From positions 2,436,001 to 2,500,000 of the forward strand of contig NZ_CP051216.1 in assembly GCF_012516435.1 (NCBI RefSeq): a DNA stretch of 64,000 nt, read 5' to 3'. Origin of the DNA: Pseudodesulfovibrio sp. zrk46 (GTDB taxonomy: Bacteria; Desulfobacterota; Desulfovibrionia; Desulfovibrionales; Desulfovibrionaceae). The position numbers and the translations under genes are program-made. Positions 8,259 to 18,445 of this stretch are shown here, one piece after another. Under the pieces are notes generated by a model. That model saw nothing but the letters and a program-made list of their open reading frames with translations. It was not told the origin of the DNA and ran no database searches. The stretch's first letter is position 1. Every line of letters begins with the position of its first letter.

Positions 8259-10895
8259 GTGATGCGATACGACGTTTTTACCAAATGGCTGCTGGCTATC
8301 TGTTTGCTCGGCTTGCTCGCTGCTCCGGCTTCCTTTGCCGGACAGGGACGCAAGCAGGTGCTTTATCTGAACTCCTACCAGAACGGGTATGGGTGGTCGG
8401 ATAATATCCTTCATGGAATCCGCGAGACCTTCCGCAAAAGTCCCTACATGGTGGACCTTCAGGTGGAGTATATGGATGCCAAGAAGCATCCCGGCCCGGA
8501 TAATCTGGAAATCCTCAAGCGACTGTTTACCAGTAAATTCAGCAAGACACGCTTTGACGCCATCATTGTCTCCGATAACGCTGCTTTCCAGTTTATCGTG
8601 CAGACCCATGAGGAGCTATTCCCCGGCGTACCTGTTGTCTTTTGTGGCGTAAACGACCTGCGTCCTGAAGTGCTTAAAGACCTGAAGGGGTTCTCCGGCG
8701 TCAGGGAAGAGCTGGATATCGTCTACAATCTGAATTTGGCCCTCAAACTCGATCCTAACAAGGAGAGGGTGGTCGTGGTCACGGACAGCTCGCTGAGTTC
8801 TCGCGCCATCGCAGCCCAGATACGGGCGGCCATCCCGGAATTCAAAGGGCGCCTGACCTTCGAGTTCTGGAAAGACGTTCCCATGGACGATCTGCTGGAG
8901 CGGAGCCGCGCACTGCCTGATAACTGTCTGCTCTTTTGCGTACCTTTTTATGTGGCCACCGAGGGTCAGTACCTGTCGGCCGGTGATGTGCTGGAGGCGC
9001 TGTACAGAAACTCGGATGCCCCCATCTACGGGGCGTGGCGATTCCTGCTGGGCCACGGCGTTGTGGGTGGTCGTTTGCTGGATGGTGCCAGTCAGGGACG
9101 CGCGGCCGCAGCCATGGTCGTGGAGAACCTGGATGGAAAATCCACTGACGGTCAGTTCCGTCGAGCCAAGGATGATTCACCCCTCGTTTTTGACTGGAAG
9201 GTCTTGGAGCGGTTCGATCTGCTTGAGGCCCCACTGCCTGCAGGAGCGGAGTTTATCAATCGCCCGGGGCGCACCTACGAGTTGGAGAAGTCGGTCGTCT
9301 GGTCTGTTGTCATTTTCCTGTTCACGCTCCTCTGTTTCTCCGTGATGATGACCACCAGCCGCCAGCGGGCCGTGCGCGCCGAAAAGGAGCTGGCCCTGTC
9401 TCGCGAGATGCTGCGCACCATCATCGATACCATCCCACAGCTTATTTACTGGAAGGACCTCAAGAGCCGGTATGTGGGTGTGAACCGACGTTTCGCAGAC
9501 TTCTTCGGCCTGGGCAGCGTGGAAGAGGCCAAGGGCAAGGTGAACCGCGATTTCATCACCATTGAGGGCTTCATCGACAAGGGCGAGAAGATGGATAAGC
9601 AGGTCATGGAGCACAACACCCCCGTGCTCAATGAAGTCCTGACCTATGAGCGGGGCGATCAACGCGAACTTCATTTGGAGATCAGCAAGATTCCCCTTTA
9701 CGATGACGAAGGGAATATTTCCGGTGTCCTGACGACGGCAGAAGACATATCCTCCCGCGTGGAGTTGGAGCGTGAGCTGATCCAGTCGCGCAAGATGGAG
9801 GCCGTGGGAACCTTTGTGGGCGGCATTGCCCATGACTTCAACAATCTGCTGACCACGGTCATCAACTCGGCCGAGCTCGCCCTCATGGACGCCGATGGTC
9901 AGGTGGCCGATGATGTGTCTCGTGCCAAGGCCGCGGCTGAGCAGGGCACCCAGTTGGTGCGCCAAATTCTTTCCTATGCCCGCCCGTCCCGGCAGGGGGC
10001 GGCCTTCATTGATGCCGCCGATCCTGTGAACGAGGCTCTGGATCTGGTGGAAGCCATGCTGCCGGATAACACCCATCTGGAGCGCGACGTACAGCATGAT
10101 GTGGGCTGGGGCATGGCCGACCCTGCACACCTGCAGCAGATCGTCATGAACCTGTGTACCAACAGTCAGCATGCCATGCGCGAGAGTGGTGGCACCATTA
10201 CCGTTCATCTCTCTGTGGAGAAGGTGATGGCCGGTGTCATCTCCCCTGGCCTGGCTCCCGGGCGCATGCTCCGGCTCAAGGTTCACGATAATGGTCCGGG
10301 CATCCCGCCTGATATGGCGGAGCGGGTGTTCGATCCTTTTTATTCCACCAAGGAGCGTGGCGAAGGAACCGGTTTGGGGCTGGCCATCGTGCAAGGCATT
10401 GTGCACGGCCATGGCGGGCTTGTCAGACTGGCCAGCTACCCCGGCGATACGGTGTTCGACATCCTCATTCCCTTTGCTGAAGGGGAGGCTGGACCGGAAG
10501 AGTCTGTCGAGGCTGTTTTAGAAGGCGTGGAGCGCATCCTGTTCGTGGAGGATGACAAGGATCAGCTTTCGCTCGTGCCGCGCGCCCTGACCGGGTTGGG
10601 GTATGATGTGGTCCCGGCCAACGGTGGGCAGGTTGCCTTGGATATTATGGCCTCGGGAGAGAATTTTGATCTGGTGGTGACAGATTTTGACCTTCCGGGC
10701 TTCCACGGCGTTGATCTGGCACGTACTTTGCGTCAGCTCGACCCTGATCTGCCGGTCGTTCTGGTTTCAGGCGGACGCGAGGCCGTAGCCGCTGCGCAAA
10801 GCGAGCCCGCCGTTGCGAAGATTGTGCTCAAGCCCTATACGGGCTCCTCGCTGGCAGCCGCCATCCGGCAGGTACTGGACGATACCGAAGTTTAA
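8259..10895 (+). CDS. Hybrid sensor histidine kinase with periplasmic binding-protein domain
   Basis: 878 residues; start is GTG 8259 or the next codon ATG 8262. A signal peptide/first anchor (1-28) is followed by an ABC_sub_bind-type periplasmic sensor (LYLNSYQNGYGWSDNILHGI at 38 onward, to about 310), a transmembrane segment near 348-370, a PAS/PAC domain (about 390-505), a HisKA phospho-acceptor His525 in GGIAHDFNNLL, a HATPase domain (NLCTNSQHA; DNGPGIPPD; GTGLGLAIV) and a C-terminal receiver with Asp809 (VTDFDLPG). The next gene, 16 bases downstream, encodes a sigma-54 response regulator, its probable partner. Signal unknown. Confidence 0.9.
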   Translation: MMRYDVFTKWLLAICLLGLLAAPASFAGQGRKQVLYLNSYQNGYGWSDNILHGIRETFRKSPYMVDLQVEYMDAKKHPGPDNLEILKRLFTSKFSKTRFDAIIVSDNAAFQFIVQTHEELFPGVPVVFCGVNDLRPEVLKDLKGFSGVREELDIVYNLNLALKLDPNKERVVVVTDSSLSSRAIAAQIRAAIPEFKGRLTFEFWKDVPMDDLLERSRALPDNCLLFCVPFYVATEGQYLSAGDVLEALYRNSDAPIYGAWRFLLGHGVVGGRLLDGASQGRAAAAMVVENLDGKSTDGQFRRAKDDSPLVFDWKVLERFDLLEAPLPAGAEFINRPGRTYELEKSVVWSVVIFLFTLLCFSVMMTTSRQRAVRAEKELALSREMLRTIIDTIPQLIYWKDLKSRYVGVNRRFADFFGLGSVEEAKGKVNRDFITIEGFIDKGEKMDKQVMEHNTPVLNEVLTYERGDQRELHLEISKIPLYDDEGNISGVLTTAEDISSRVELERELIQSRKMEAVGTFVGGIAHDFNNLLTTVINSAELALMDADGQVADDVSRAKAAAEQGTQLVRQILSYARPSRQGAAFIDAADPVNEALDLVEAMLPDNTHLERDVQHDVGWGMADPAHLQQIVMNLCTNSQHAMRESGGTITVHLSVEKVMAGVISPGLAPGRMLRLKVHDNGPGIPPDMAERVFDPFYSTKERGEGTGLGLAIVQGIVHGHGGLVRLASYPGDTVFDILIPFAEGEAGPEESVEAVLEGVERILFVEDDKDQLSLVPRALTGLGYDVVPANGGQVALDIMASGENFDLVVTDFDLPGFHGVDLARTLRQLDPDLPVVLVSGGREAVAAAQSEPAVAKIVLKPYTGSSLAAAIRQVLDDTEV

Positions 10896-10911
10896 CCATT
10901 AGGATTTTCAC

Positions 10912-12345
10912 ATGGCAAACGTACTGATCATCGACGACGACGCTCATCTCAATGAGACCATGGTCCGCATCATGGCCCGGCTCCAGTTGGAGGCGGATTC
11001 GGTGCGGACATTGGCCGAGGCCCGGCGGGCGCTTGAGCAGAATGATTATGAGCTGGTTTTTCTCGATGTGCGTTTACCGGATGGCAACGGGCTCGAAGCC
11101 CTGCCTACCATTCTGGAGGCTGCGTCCCGCCCGGAGGTGGTTATCCTTACAGGCAAAGGCGATCCGGATGGTGCCGAGCTCGCCATTCAGGCCGGTGCGT
11201 GGGATTATCTGCTCAAGCCTTCGTCTGTTAAGCAGACCATGCTGTGCGCCGAGCGCGCCCTGAAATACCACCGCCAGAAGATGTCCACGGCACCGTCTGA
11301 GACCATCGACCTGAGCAATATCGTTGGTGTTAGCGCCAAGATGGAAGCGTGTTACGAGCAGATCAGCCTTGCCGCCCGCTCTGACTCCAACGTGCTTATT
11401 ACCGGTGAGACCGGTACGGGTAAGGAGTTGGTGGCCCAGACTATTCATCACAACAGTCAGCGCAAGAACGGCGAGTTTGTCCCTGTAGACTGTGCCTCCC
11501 TGAACAAGGGGTTGGTGGAGAGTGTCCTCTTTGGCCACAAGCGCGGGGCATTCACCGGGGCCGAGCGTGACCGCATCGGGCTGGTGCGTGTGGCGGATCG
11601 TGGCACCCTGTTCCTCGATGAAGTGGGGGATATGGACCTTTCCATTCAGAAAACGTTTTTGCGCGTGTTACAGGAGCGCACCTTCCGGCCAGTGGGTGAC
11701 AGTAAGGAGACCTCCAGTAACTTCCGTCTCATCGCTGCCACCAACCGTGATCTCGATGAGGACGTAGCGCAGGAAGTGTTCCGAAAGGACCTGCTGTACC
11801 GACTCAAGACCATTCACATCAAGTTGCCTTCCCTGCGCGAGCGGGAAGGGGATATCCGGTTGCTGGCCATGTTCCGGGTCAACCAATTGGCGCGGCAGTA
11901 TGGTCGCAAGGTGACATTGGCTCCGGAGACATTTGAAGCCCTTGCTTCGTATGATTGGCCCGGTAACGTGCGTGAACTCTTTGCCGCCATGGAGACCGCC
12001 TTCATCAAGGCTGACGGTGCTTCCCAGATCATTCCGCGTCACCTCTCTTCGCGGATGCGTATAGCCGCTACCCGTGCTCAGGTCGCAATGGCAGAACCTG
12101 AGGAAAATCAGGTCGCACCTGTGGCTGTATCCAATATGCCTGGACTCGGCTCCGAAGCTCCGGGCATGCAGGCCGTGGAAGCCGGCACCTCCCTCAAGGG
12201 GTTCAAAACCGACATGGAGCGTCATTATCTTGAAAGCCTGTGGGCGTTTACGGATGGCGACATCAAGCGCATGGTCTCCATCTCTGGGTGCTCCCAGTCG
12301 CATTTGTATTCCTTGCTGAAAAAAGCAGGCATTTCACTAAAGTAG
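10912..12345 (+). CDS. NtrC-family sigma-54-dependent response regulator
   Basis: 477 residues. Receiver domain with phospho-acceptor Asp52 ([12 protein letters not shown]) and acidic pocket IIDDD; AAA+ domain with Walker A GETGTGKE (165-172), the sigma-54 contact loop GAFTGA (212-217), LFLDEVGD and WPGNVREL; a variable linker (about 385-435); and a C-terminal helix-turn-helix ([23 protein letters not shown]). It should activate sigma-54 promoters from enhancer sites after phosphorylation, probably by the hybrid kinase encoded just upstream. Its candidate target is unusually close: the gap after this gene has two matching palindromes, a -24/-12 promoter and a structured RNA. Confidence 0.94.
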   Translation: MANVLIIDDDAHLNETMVRIMARLQLEADSVRTLAEARRALEQNDYELVFLDVRLPDGNGLEALPTILEAASRPEVVILTGKGDPDGAELAIQAGAWDYLLKPSSVKQTMLCAERALKYHRQKMSTAPSETIDLSNIVGVSAKMEACYEQISLAARSDSNVLITGETGTGKELVAQTIHHNSQRKNGEFVPVDCASLNKGLVESVLFGHKRGAFTGAERDRIGLVRVADRGTLFLDEVGDMDLSIQKTFLRVLQERTFRPVGDSKETSSNFRLIAATNRDLDEDVAQEVFRKDLLYRLKTIHIKLPSLREREGDIRLLAMFRVNQLARQYGRKVTLAPETFEALASYDWPGNVRELFAAMETAFIKADGASQIIPRHLSSRMRIAATRAQVAMAEPEENQVAPVAVSNMPGLGSEAPGMQAVEAGTSLKGFKTDMERHYLESLWAFTDGDIKRMVSISGCSQSHLYSLLKKAGISLK

Positions 12346-12346
12346 A

Positions 12347-12367
12347 CTTGTTTTTCTGAAAAAACAG
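12347..12367. promoter_or_regulatory. Enhancer-like palindrome, copy 1
   Basis: CTTGTTTTTCTGAAAAAACAG carries the near-palindrome GTTTTTCTGAAAAAAC (12350-12365), repeated almost exactly 148 bases further on. It starts two bases after the regulator stop codon. Repetition upstream of a sigma-54 promoter next to an NtrC-type gene suggests an enhancer site for that regulator (inference). Confidence 0.5.
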
Positions 12368-12390
12368 AAAAGCACAAATCCATAAAAATA

Positions 12391-12430
12391 GGCGATTTGA
12401 GAGATGTTTCTCAACTCGCCTTGTTTTTTG
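12391..12430 (+). terminator. Rho-independent terminator of the regulator gene
   Basis: Arms GGCGA.TTGAGA and TCTCAA.TCGCC (12391-12420) form a hairpin followed by TTGTTTTTTG. It lies 45 bases past the sigma-54 regulator stop and separates that operon from the RNA transcribed downstream. Confidence 0.75.
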
Positions 12431-12494
12431 GCAGATGGATTTGTCCATTTCCTGATTTTCAGAGACAGTTTTTGTTGATGTGTGGTCCATAATT

Positions 12495-12516
12495 CTTGTT
12501 TTTCAGAAAAAACGAG
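12495..12516. promoter_or_regulatory. Enhancer-like palindrome, copy 2
   Basis: The core GTTTTTCAGAAAAAAC (12498-12513) differs from copy 1 at one base (T to A at the centre). Flanks CTT on the left and an ACNAG-like right edge are also shared. Its centre lies about 100 bases before the predicted start of the downstream RNA, the usual distance for an enhancer site of a sigma-54 activator. Confidence 0.55.
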
Positions 12517-12581
12517 TTTGTGAGGACGGCTGAATAGTAGATTGTTTCAATAAGTTTTTAGAATTGTTGAGTATATTTGTT

Positions 12582-12597
12582 TGGCACGACGTTTGAT
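12582..12597 (+). promoter_or_regulatory. Sigma-54 promoter (-24/-12)
   Basis: TGGCACGACGTTTGAT matches the sigma-54 consensus TGGCACG-N4-TTGCW except that the -12 GC is GA. The GG (12583-12584) and GA (12595-12596) are separated by the required 10 bases. Transcription would begin near 12608. Confidence 0.6.
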
Positions 12598-12607
12598 ATA
12601 AAAGAGA

Positions 12608-12877
12608 CCGTGCGACCTCAACCTCGCCTTTGATTCCGGAGCCCGCAAACTCCGTGGGTCATGTAAATGGGGAAAGCGGGGGGCGTCCCGGGGCTTTTGT
12701 TAGCTCCTTGCTCCGGGACGCCGCTCCGACCCAAGTACGAGACCTTTCGGGCAACCGGTGAAAATATTTTAAATTACGCCCTCTTTTTGTGGCCGTCGCG
12801 GGATCACAAAAAGAGGCGTGGGTTGCGGACCCATTAGATGAACCGCCCTTCATTATGAAGGGCGGTTTTGCTTTTCC
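12608..12877 (+). ncRNA. Candidate sigma-54-dependent small RNA
   Basis: About 270 bases with no credible reading frame but dense secondary structure. Hairpins visible: a 13-pair stem 12682-12694/12710-12722 (one G-U), a long stem 12776-12791/12805-12819 built on CTCTTTTTGTG and CACAAAAAGAG, a small TGGGT/ACCCA stem at 12819-12833, and a final perfect 12-pair terminator stem. The transcript would start at the sigma-54 promoter and be controlled by the adjacent NtrC-type regulator. I do not recognise an Rfam family: the hallmark sequences of tmRNA, SRP RNA and RNase P RNA are absent. The layout recalls LuxO-Qrr and GlrR-GlmY, without claimed homology. It could alternatively be the leader of the next gene, but the strong terminator argues against that. 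Confidence 0.6.
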
Positions 12878-12880
12878 ATT
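12841..12880 (+). terminator. Rho-independent terminator of the candidate sRNA
   Basis: AACCGCCCTTCA (12841-12852) pairs perfectly with TGAAGGGCGGTT (12856-12867) around a TTA loop and is followed by TTTGCTTTT. It ends the RNA about 100 bases before the next gene. Confidence 0.85.
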
Positions 12881-12978
12881 GTGCCTGAATGGATATAAAG
12901 GGGTCGCGTGATTGGTTGGGTGTATGCTATAGAAGACCCTGTACATCGGAAAGCTGTTTGTGATGTGGAGGGAAAGTT

Positions 12979-15237
12979 TTGAATTTCATTGAGATAAAAG
13001 GAACAGTTCGCCGGAAACTCATGTACCTCGTCGTATTGGCGACGTTGCCCATGTTCGGTGCTCTTTTGTGGATCAATATCCAGCAGCGCAATAACGATGT
13101 ACGCATTGCTGAGAGCGAGACTGAGATTTTTGTCCGCGGCTTTAGTGAGGTGCAGGAGCGCACCACCGATTCCACGCGCAACCTGCTTCGAACCGTTTCT
13201 GCCATGTCCGAAATTCGAAATGGCGACGCGGAAGGGGCCAGGCGAGTCCTCTCCACGCTCCTTAAGGCCAACCCCATCTATACCAATGTGATCCTTGTGG
13301 ATGCCAAAGGCGACGTGGTCGCCATGGGCAAGGGCAAAAACAAGGGTTTTAATTTTGCCGATCGCAAACAGTTCAAGGATGCCATGCGTACCGGCAAGTT
13401 CTCCCACGGCGAATACGTGGTGGGCAAGGCCTCGAATAAATCCATCTTCCCTTTCGGGATGCCCGTCTTTGATGAAAATGGAAAGCCTAACGGAGCCATA
13501 ATCATTGGCGTGAATCTGGGGCATTACAAAGAACTGTTTGAGAAAGCTGCTCTTCCCAAGGGTGCCTTCATGGGGTTGAGCGATCACAAAGGCATACGAC
13601 TGTTCCGTTACCCCTACCTGGATGATGATTCCATCGGCGTTCCTATCAGGCAGGCTGTGTTCGAGGCCGCGCATAAAGCCCAGGCTCCGGGTAGTGTCCA
13701 TGCAAAGGCCACTGACGGCCTTGACCGCATCGTGGCTTTCGAGCCGATCCGGCTTACACCTGACAGTCCGCCTTATATGTACATGTTTGTGGGGTTGGAT
13801 AGGGCACAGGTGCTGGAGCAGGCAGACCGGCAGTTGTTCAACAGTGTCATTGTGAGTGCCTTTTCCCTTTGTCTCGCTCTGTCAATGGCGTGGATACTTG
13901 GTTGGCGTACTATCGTCAGCCAGTTGGAACGTTTGACCTATGCCGCCCGTAAACTTGGTGAAGGCAAAGACGTTTCCAGCGGTGTCGACTATGAAGACGG
14001 TGAGATCGGTCAGTTGGCGCACACATTTGATGACATGGCCATGCTGTTGCGTAAGCGCGAAAATGATTTGCACGACGCCAAGGAAGCTGCGGAATCTGCC
14101 AACATGGCCAAGGATGAATTCCTGGCCAATATCAGCCATGAGGTCCGGACTCCGCTCAATGGTGTAATGGGTATGCTCCAACTCTTGCGAGAGACCCGGG
14201 TAGACAGCGAACAACAGTCCTTCCTTTCTACGGCTCTCCATTCCTCTCGCAATCTTTTGCGGGTGCTCAATGATTTGCTGGACTTCATCAAGGTGGGAGC
14301 CGGCAAACTGGAACTGTTCGAAGAGCCTTTTGAGCTGGAAGAGCTGGTGCGCCAGAGTGTGGATTTGTTCCGCCTTCAGGTAGAAGAGAAAGATATCGTC
14401 CTCAAGTATCATATCAGTGAGGCTGCCGAAGGGCAGTATATGGGTGATGTAGGGCGCATCCGTCAGATCCTTTTCAATCTCATCGGTAATGCGATCAAAT
14501 TTACCGAATCTGGATCCATTGAGGTACAGGTCTTCACGCTCCCACATCCATCTGAGGATAGGGTTCGTCTCTTTTTCTCCATAGAGGATTCCGGCATCGG
14601 CATTCCGGATGACAAGATTGAATGCATCTTTGACGCTTTCACTCAGGTGGATGGCTCTCTTTCCAGAGGGCATCAAGGAACAGGGCTTGGGCTGCCCATC
14701 GTAAAGAAGCTGGTGAACCTCATGGGAGGAACCTGCGTCATCGAGAGTGAGCTGGGATCAGGCACCAATGTCATGTTTTGTGTGTTGGTGGTGAAAGTGA
14801 CCCCCCTTTCCAGTGGCATTTATCAAGAAAGGGTCGTCGCTTCCAACGGCCCCCTCAATATCCTTCTGGTGGAGGATGAGAAGGTCAATCGCGTCATGGC
14901 CCAACGCCTGCTGGAAAAAATGGGACACCATGTGATCTGTGCAGAAAACGGCGAAGAGGGATTGGCCCGGTTGGACGAGGGAGACTTCGATCTGGTCTTC
15001 ATGGATATTCAGATGCCGGTCATGGATGGATTGGAGGCTGTGCGACGTATTCGGACGGATGCCAAGTATGCTCATCTGGCAGATATACCTATTGTGGCGC
15101 TTTCCGCCCACGCTGCCGAAGAACACATCCGAAAGGCTCGCGAAGTGGGAATGAACGACTATGTGACCAAGCCTTTTGAAAAGGCCACTCTGGAAGAACT
15201 GTTGGCGACCATTGTTCGTCGATCTCGTGATTCCTGA
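12979..15237 (+). CDS. Cache-domain hybrid sensor histidine kinase
   Basis: 752 residues from TTG 12979, chosen because GGAGGG lies 7 bases upstream and no better start exists before the first membrane segment. Transmembrane helices near 16-34 and 283-305 bracket a double-Cache-type periplasmic sensor ([35 protein letters not shown]). Then HAMP, HisKA with His387 ([16 protein letters not shown]), HATPase ([28 protein letters not shown]) and a receiver with Asp676 ([12 protein letters not shown]). No output gene adjoins it, so it may use a distant phosphotransfer partner. A bidirectional terminator follows. Confidence 0.9.
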   Translation: MNFIEIKGTVRRKLMYLVVLATLPMFGALLWINIQQRNNDVRIAESETEIFVRGFSEVQERTTDSTRNLLRTVSAMSEIRNGDAEGARRVLSTLLKANPIYTNVILVDAKGDVVAMGKGKNKGFNFADRKQFKDAMRTGKFSHGEYVVGKASNKSIFPFGMPVFDENGKPNGAIIIGVNLGHYKELFEKAALPKGAFMGLSDHKGIRLFRYPYLDDDSIGVPIRQAVFEAAHKAQAPGSVHAKATDGLDRIVAFEPIRLTPDSPPYMYMFVGLDRAQVLEQADRQLFNSVIVSAFSLCLALSMAWILGWRTIVSQLERLTYAARKLGEGKDVSSGVDYEDGEIGQLAHTFDDMAMLLRKRENDLHDAKEAAESANMAKDEFLANISHEVRTPLNGVMGMLQLLRETRVDSEQQSFLSTALHSSRNLLRVLNDLLDFIKVGAGKLELFEEPFELEELVRQSVDLFRLQVEEKDIVLKYHISEAAEGQYMGDVGRIRQILFNLIGNAIKFTESGSIEVQVFTLPHPSEDRVRLFFSIEDSGIGIPDDKIECIFDAFTQVDGSLSRGHQGTGLGLPIVKKLVNLMGGTCVIESELGSGTNVMFCVLVVKVTPLSSGIYQERVVASNGPLNILLVEDEKVNRVMAQRLLEKMGHHVICAENGEEGLARLDEGDFDLVFMDIQMPVMDGLEAVRRIRTDAKYAHLADIPIVALSAHAAEEHIRKAREVGMNDYVTKPFEKATLEELLATIVRRSRDS

Positions 15238-15254
15238 AGTTGATATCTTTGCAT

Positions 15255-15295
15255 AAAAAAGGCCCCGCTCCATTGAGAGACGGGGCCTTTTCTTG
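15255..15295. terminator. Bidirectional terminator between convergent kinase genes
   Basis: AAAGGCCCCG (15258-15267) pairs with CGGGGCCTTT (15281-15290), with A-rich and T-rich flanks, so it can serve both the kinase ending at 15237 and the one ending at 15317. Confidence 0.85.
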
Positions 15296-15316
15296 TTCTT
15301 GATCTTGGGTCAGGTG

Positions 15317-18280
15317 TTAGTCGTCACATGCTGTGGTGCTGCCGGGGATGGCGGGCAGGCTGAAGGAAAACTCGCTGCCTTTGCCCATCGTTGAATCAAC
15401 CCAGATGGAGCCGCCGTAGTGCTCTACGATTTCTCGGCAGATTGCCAGTCCAAGGCCGGTGCCTTGATCGTGGACGTTGACCGTGTCGCCGCTTCTGAGC
15501 TTGTGGAATTTGTCGAACACGCGCTCCAGTTCATTCTCCGGAATACCTTCGCCCGTATCGGATACCGTTATGGTGATGGAGTCCAGATGAGACTTCAGGT
15601 TGACGCAGACATGTCCGCGAGCCGTGAATTTGAACGCGTTGTTAAGCAGGTTGCCGATAACCTGTTGGATCTTATCCGGGTCGGCGTGAATGGGAGGCAC
15701 GGATTCGGGCAGATCAGTGATGAGATCCACCTCGGACTTGTCCGCGAAGGCACCGGATTGGGCGTTGACCGCCTGCCGTACGATGGCGCAGGGGTTGAGG
15801 AACGTATCATTCCACACCGTCTTGCCCGATTCGATCTTGTTGATATCCAGAAAGTCGTTGATGAGACGAGTCAGGCGCTCGCCTTCACTCTCGATAATCC
15901 CGAGATTCGCCTTGATTCTGCGTCCCTTCTTTTCTTGCTGGGAGGATTTGGCGAGAGGGAGAAAATGGCGGGTGAAATCCTTGCCCGTGAGCTTGGCAAA
16001 ACCACGAATTGAGGTCAGCGGCGTACGTAATTCGTGGGATATGGAGGAGACCAGACCGGACTTGATCTTGTCCAGTTCCGTGAGCCGACGATTGACCTTT
16101 TCCAGTTCCGCCGCCTTTTTCTCCAGCTCCGATGTACGCTTGATAACCTTGCTCTCCAGTTCTTCGTTAAGGTGCGTCAGAGCTTCTTCATTGGCTTTAC
16201 GCTCGATGGCCAGAGCCACCTGACCGGAGACGGTCTCCAGCAGAGCCACGTCGGCTTTGGTGTAGCGATGCGGGTCCGTGTAGTGCTGAACCGTCATGGT
16301 GCCGATGATCTTGTCCTTGATCTTGAGGGGCACACCTACCCATGATTTAGGCATGGTGCCAATCATCCCGATGCGGTCCCATTCCTTGAGGGCCTCAGGG
16401 TCGGCTGCGGAGAGAAACAGGGTCTTGCCTGTACGAATGATCTCCACTGTGGGACTGCTGACTTTTGAATCGCTGATGTTCTCGATGGTCGTGTATTCAT
16501 CCACGTTGTCGCGGACATAGGTCACAGAGATTCTGTCTTCCTCTGGCTGGTAGAGAGAAATGAAAAAGTTGGTGGCATCGAGGACTTCGTCCAGGCTGTT
16601 GTGGATCTGCCCGTACAGCTCTTGAAGATCCTGAGTGGTACTGACCGCCTTGGAGATGGCGTAGAGAGCATTGGTGGTCTGTTCATGGACCTTGCGGTCG
16701 GTGATGTCGGTGTGGGTGCCCGCCATGCGGTACACCTTGCCGTTCTCATCCTTGGCGCCAGTGCCACGTCCGTGAATCCAGCGGTAGGTGCCATCCTTGT
16801 GCCGGAGCCGGTAAACCACCTCAAACAGGTCTACCTTGCCATCAATACACTCCATATTTGCAGCGATGGTGTGTTCAAGGTCGTCCGGATGCACATGACT
16901 GGTCCACGACTCGGCCACGTTCGGGAACTCTTCATCAGCATAGCCCAGCATTTCTTTGTAGCGCGGGGAAAAATATACTTCGTTGGTCTCAAGATCCCAG
17001 TCCCACAGCCCGTCATTGGCTCCCTTTACCACCAGCTCATAGCGGGCCTCACTGGCAAGAAGAGCTTTTTCAGCGAGCTTCCGGTCAGTGATATCCAACA
17101 TGGAGCAGATGCGGTCTTCTGAGCCAGGGATGAGCTGGACGAATACGTGGATGTGTTTTCTTTCGTCGTCAGCTGTCAGGCAGGTAAATTCATAGTCACC
17201 CGGAGTGCTGCTGTCGCCCTGGGTCCGTCTTTCGTGATAGCTGCGTGCCAGCTCCAAATCCTCAGGATCCACGATGGAAAACCAGCTTCGCTTGCCTTCA
17301 ATCTCTTTCTTGGGCAGTCCGACGATTGCTTCGAATTGTGGGTTGCAGCTCTTGATGATGGACTTCTGGTCCACGATTGCCATGGCCGTACCGGTGCTGC
17401 CGAACAGGGTGCGGTAATATGTCTCGCTTTCGCGGAGCGCCTCTTCTGCTTTAACAGCTTCGGTAATGTCGATGAGCGAGCAGATGCGGTCCTTGGAGTC
17501 GGGAACCATCTGAATGAAAATCTGGACCTGCTTTTCCTTGCCGTCGAGAGTGACGAATGGACTCTGGTAGGTGCAGGGCATGTTGCTCGTCGCCATGGGG
17601 TCGAGATTGTCGCAGTCGCCGACCTGACGGATTCTCTCCGGTCGGATGAAGTCCATCCATGACTTTTTACCTTCCACTTCTTCGGAAGGATAGCCGGACA
17701 GGATAGAAAATTGGGTGTTGATCTGGGAAATGATGGCATCTTCGCCGAAAATGGCCATGGCCGTTCCGGTGTGCTCGAACAAGGTGCGGTAGTGGGTGGC
17801 GCTTTGCTTAAGGGCTTCTTCCGTTTTCTTGAGAGCGCTCAGATCGATGATGGCGCCGCGCAGGCCGATGGGCTTGTCGTCTTCATATATGCCCTGGGAA
17901 AAGACGCGGATGGGAAAGATGTGACCGTCTTTTCGCAATGCCTTGTATTCATGCCCTGGAGAGAGCCCATCACGGATGGATTTGAGGGCATTGCGCTTGG
18001 CCCGATCCAGATCATCGGGATGAACGAAGTTGCCGAGACTCTTGCCTAAAACTTCGTTTTTTGTCGTTGCGCCGAACAACTCCATGATACGTGCGTTGAC
18101 GTAGGTCAGCCGTAACTCCAAATCCACTTCGTAGACGGCCTGGGGCAGTCCATCCAGAAATCGATGGTACTCGACGGTACCTGGTTCGTTACTGGGGAAA
18201 GAGCGGCTTTCAGAGAGTTGCGCGCGTAATGCCTTTAGTTCGGCGATAAGTTCCTTTTTGCTTTTCTGTTCGTCGCTCAT
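15317..18280 (-). CDS. Soluble multi-PAS, GAF sensor histidine kinase
   Basis: 987 residues from ATG 18280, which has GGAG 6 bases upstream; a longer frame to 18346 lacks a site. No transmembrane segment is apparent, so it is probably cytoplasmic. Four PAS/PAC units occupy about 40-545 (repeated YHRFLDGLPQAVYEVD, HYRTLFEHTGTAMAIF, YYRTLFGSTGTAMAIV, YELVVKGANDGLWDWD), the second and third clearly an internal duplication. A GAF domain follows (about 550-690), then a coiled coil, HisKA with His749 (SSISHELRTPLTSIRG) and HATPase (NLLNNAFKF; DTGEGIPEN; GTGLGLAIC). There is no receiver. Orphan kinase with unknown partner. Confidence 0.9.
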   Translation of the reverse strand: MSDEQKSKKELIAELKALRAQLSESRSFPSNEPGTVEYHRFLDGLPQAVYEVDLELRLTYVNARIMELFGATTKNEVLGKSLGNFVHPDDLDRAKRNALKSIRDGLSPGHEYKALRKDGHIFPIRVFSQGIYEDDKPIGLRGAIIDLSALKKTEEALKQSATHYRTLFEHTGTAMAIFGEDAIISQINTQFSILSGYPSEEVEGKKSWMDFIRPERIRQVGDCDNLDPMATSNMPCTYQSPFVTLDGKEKQVQIFIQMVPDSKDRICSLIDITEAVKAEEALRESETYYRTLFGSTGTAMAIVDQKSIIKSCNPQFEAIVGLPKKEIEGKRSWFSIVDPEDLELARSYHERRTQGDSSTPGDYEFTCLTADDERKHIHVFVQLIPGSEDRICSMLDITDRKLAEKALLASEARYELVVKGANDGLWDWDLETNEVYFSPRYKEMLGYADEEFPNVAESWTSHVHPDDLEHTIAANMECIDGKVDLFEVVYRLRHKDGTYRWIHGRGTGAKDENGKVYRMAGTHTDITDRKVHEQTTNALYAISKAVSTTQDLQELYGQIHNSLDEVLDATNFFISLYQPEEDRISVTYVRDNVDEYTTIENISDSKVSSPTVEIIRTGKTLFLSAADPEALKEWDRIGMIGTMPKSWVGVPLKIKDKIIGTMTVQHYTDPHRYTKADVALLETVSGQVALAIERKANEEALTHLNEELESKVIKRTSELEKKAAELEKVNRRLTELDKIKSGLVSSISHELRTPLTSIRGFAKLTGKDFTRHFLPLAKSSQQEKKGRRIKANLGIIESEGERLTRLINDFLDINKIESGKTVWNDTFLNPCAIVRQAVNAQSGAFADKSEVDLITDLPESVPPIHADPDKIQQVIGNLLNNAFKFTARGHVCVNLKSHLDSITITVSDTGEGIPENELERVFDKFHKLRSGDTVNVHDQGTGLGLAICREIVEHYGGSIWVDSTMGKGSEFSFSLPAIPGSTTACDD

Positions 18281-18352
18281 GTAGGCTCCGGAAGATAATC
18301 GTTCGTCAACCATATATGTGATTAGGGAAAACGGCAAATGAAACAAGAAGGT

Positions 18353-18381
18353 TTGTTGAAAACTGTTACATAATTTATAAT
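18353..18381 (+). promoter_or_regulatory. Sigma-70-like promoter of the chemoreceptor gene
   Basis: A perfect -10 TATAAT (18376-18381) lies 17 bases after TTGTTG (18353-18358), giving a start near 18388, 58 bases before the chemoreceptor ATG. The -35 match is weak. Confidence 0.45.
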
Positions 18382-18445
18382 GGTATTAGTGCTTCTTGTG
18401 AGGCACTCTTTACAAAAGTTAAACACCTAAATGGGGGATGATTAT

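Noticed and set aside
12608-12877. Assignment of the structured RNA to tmRNA, SRP RNA, RNase P or 6S
   Set aside because: None of the hallmark sequences of tmRNA, SRP RNA or RNase P RNA was found, and a 6S central bubble could not be drawn. A covariance search would decide.
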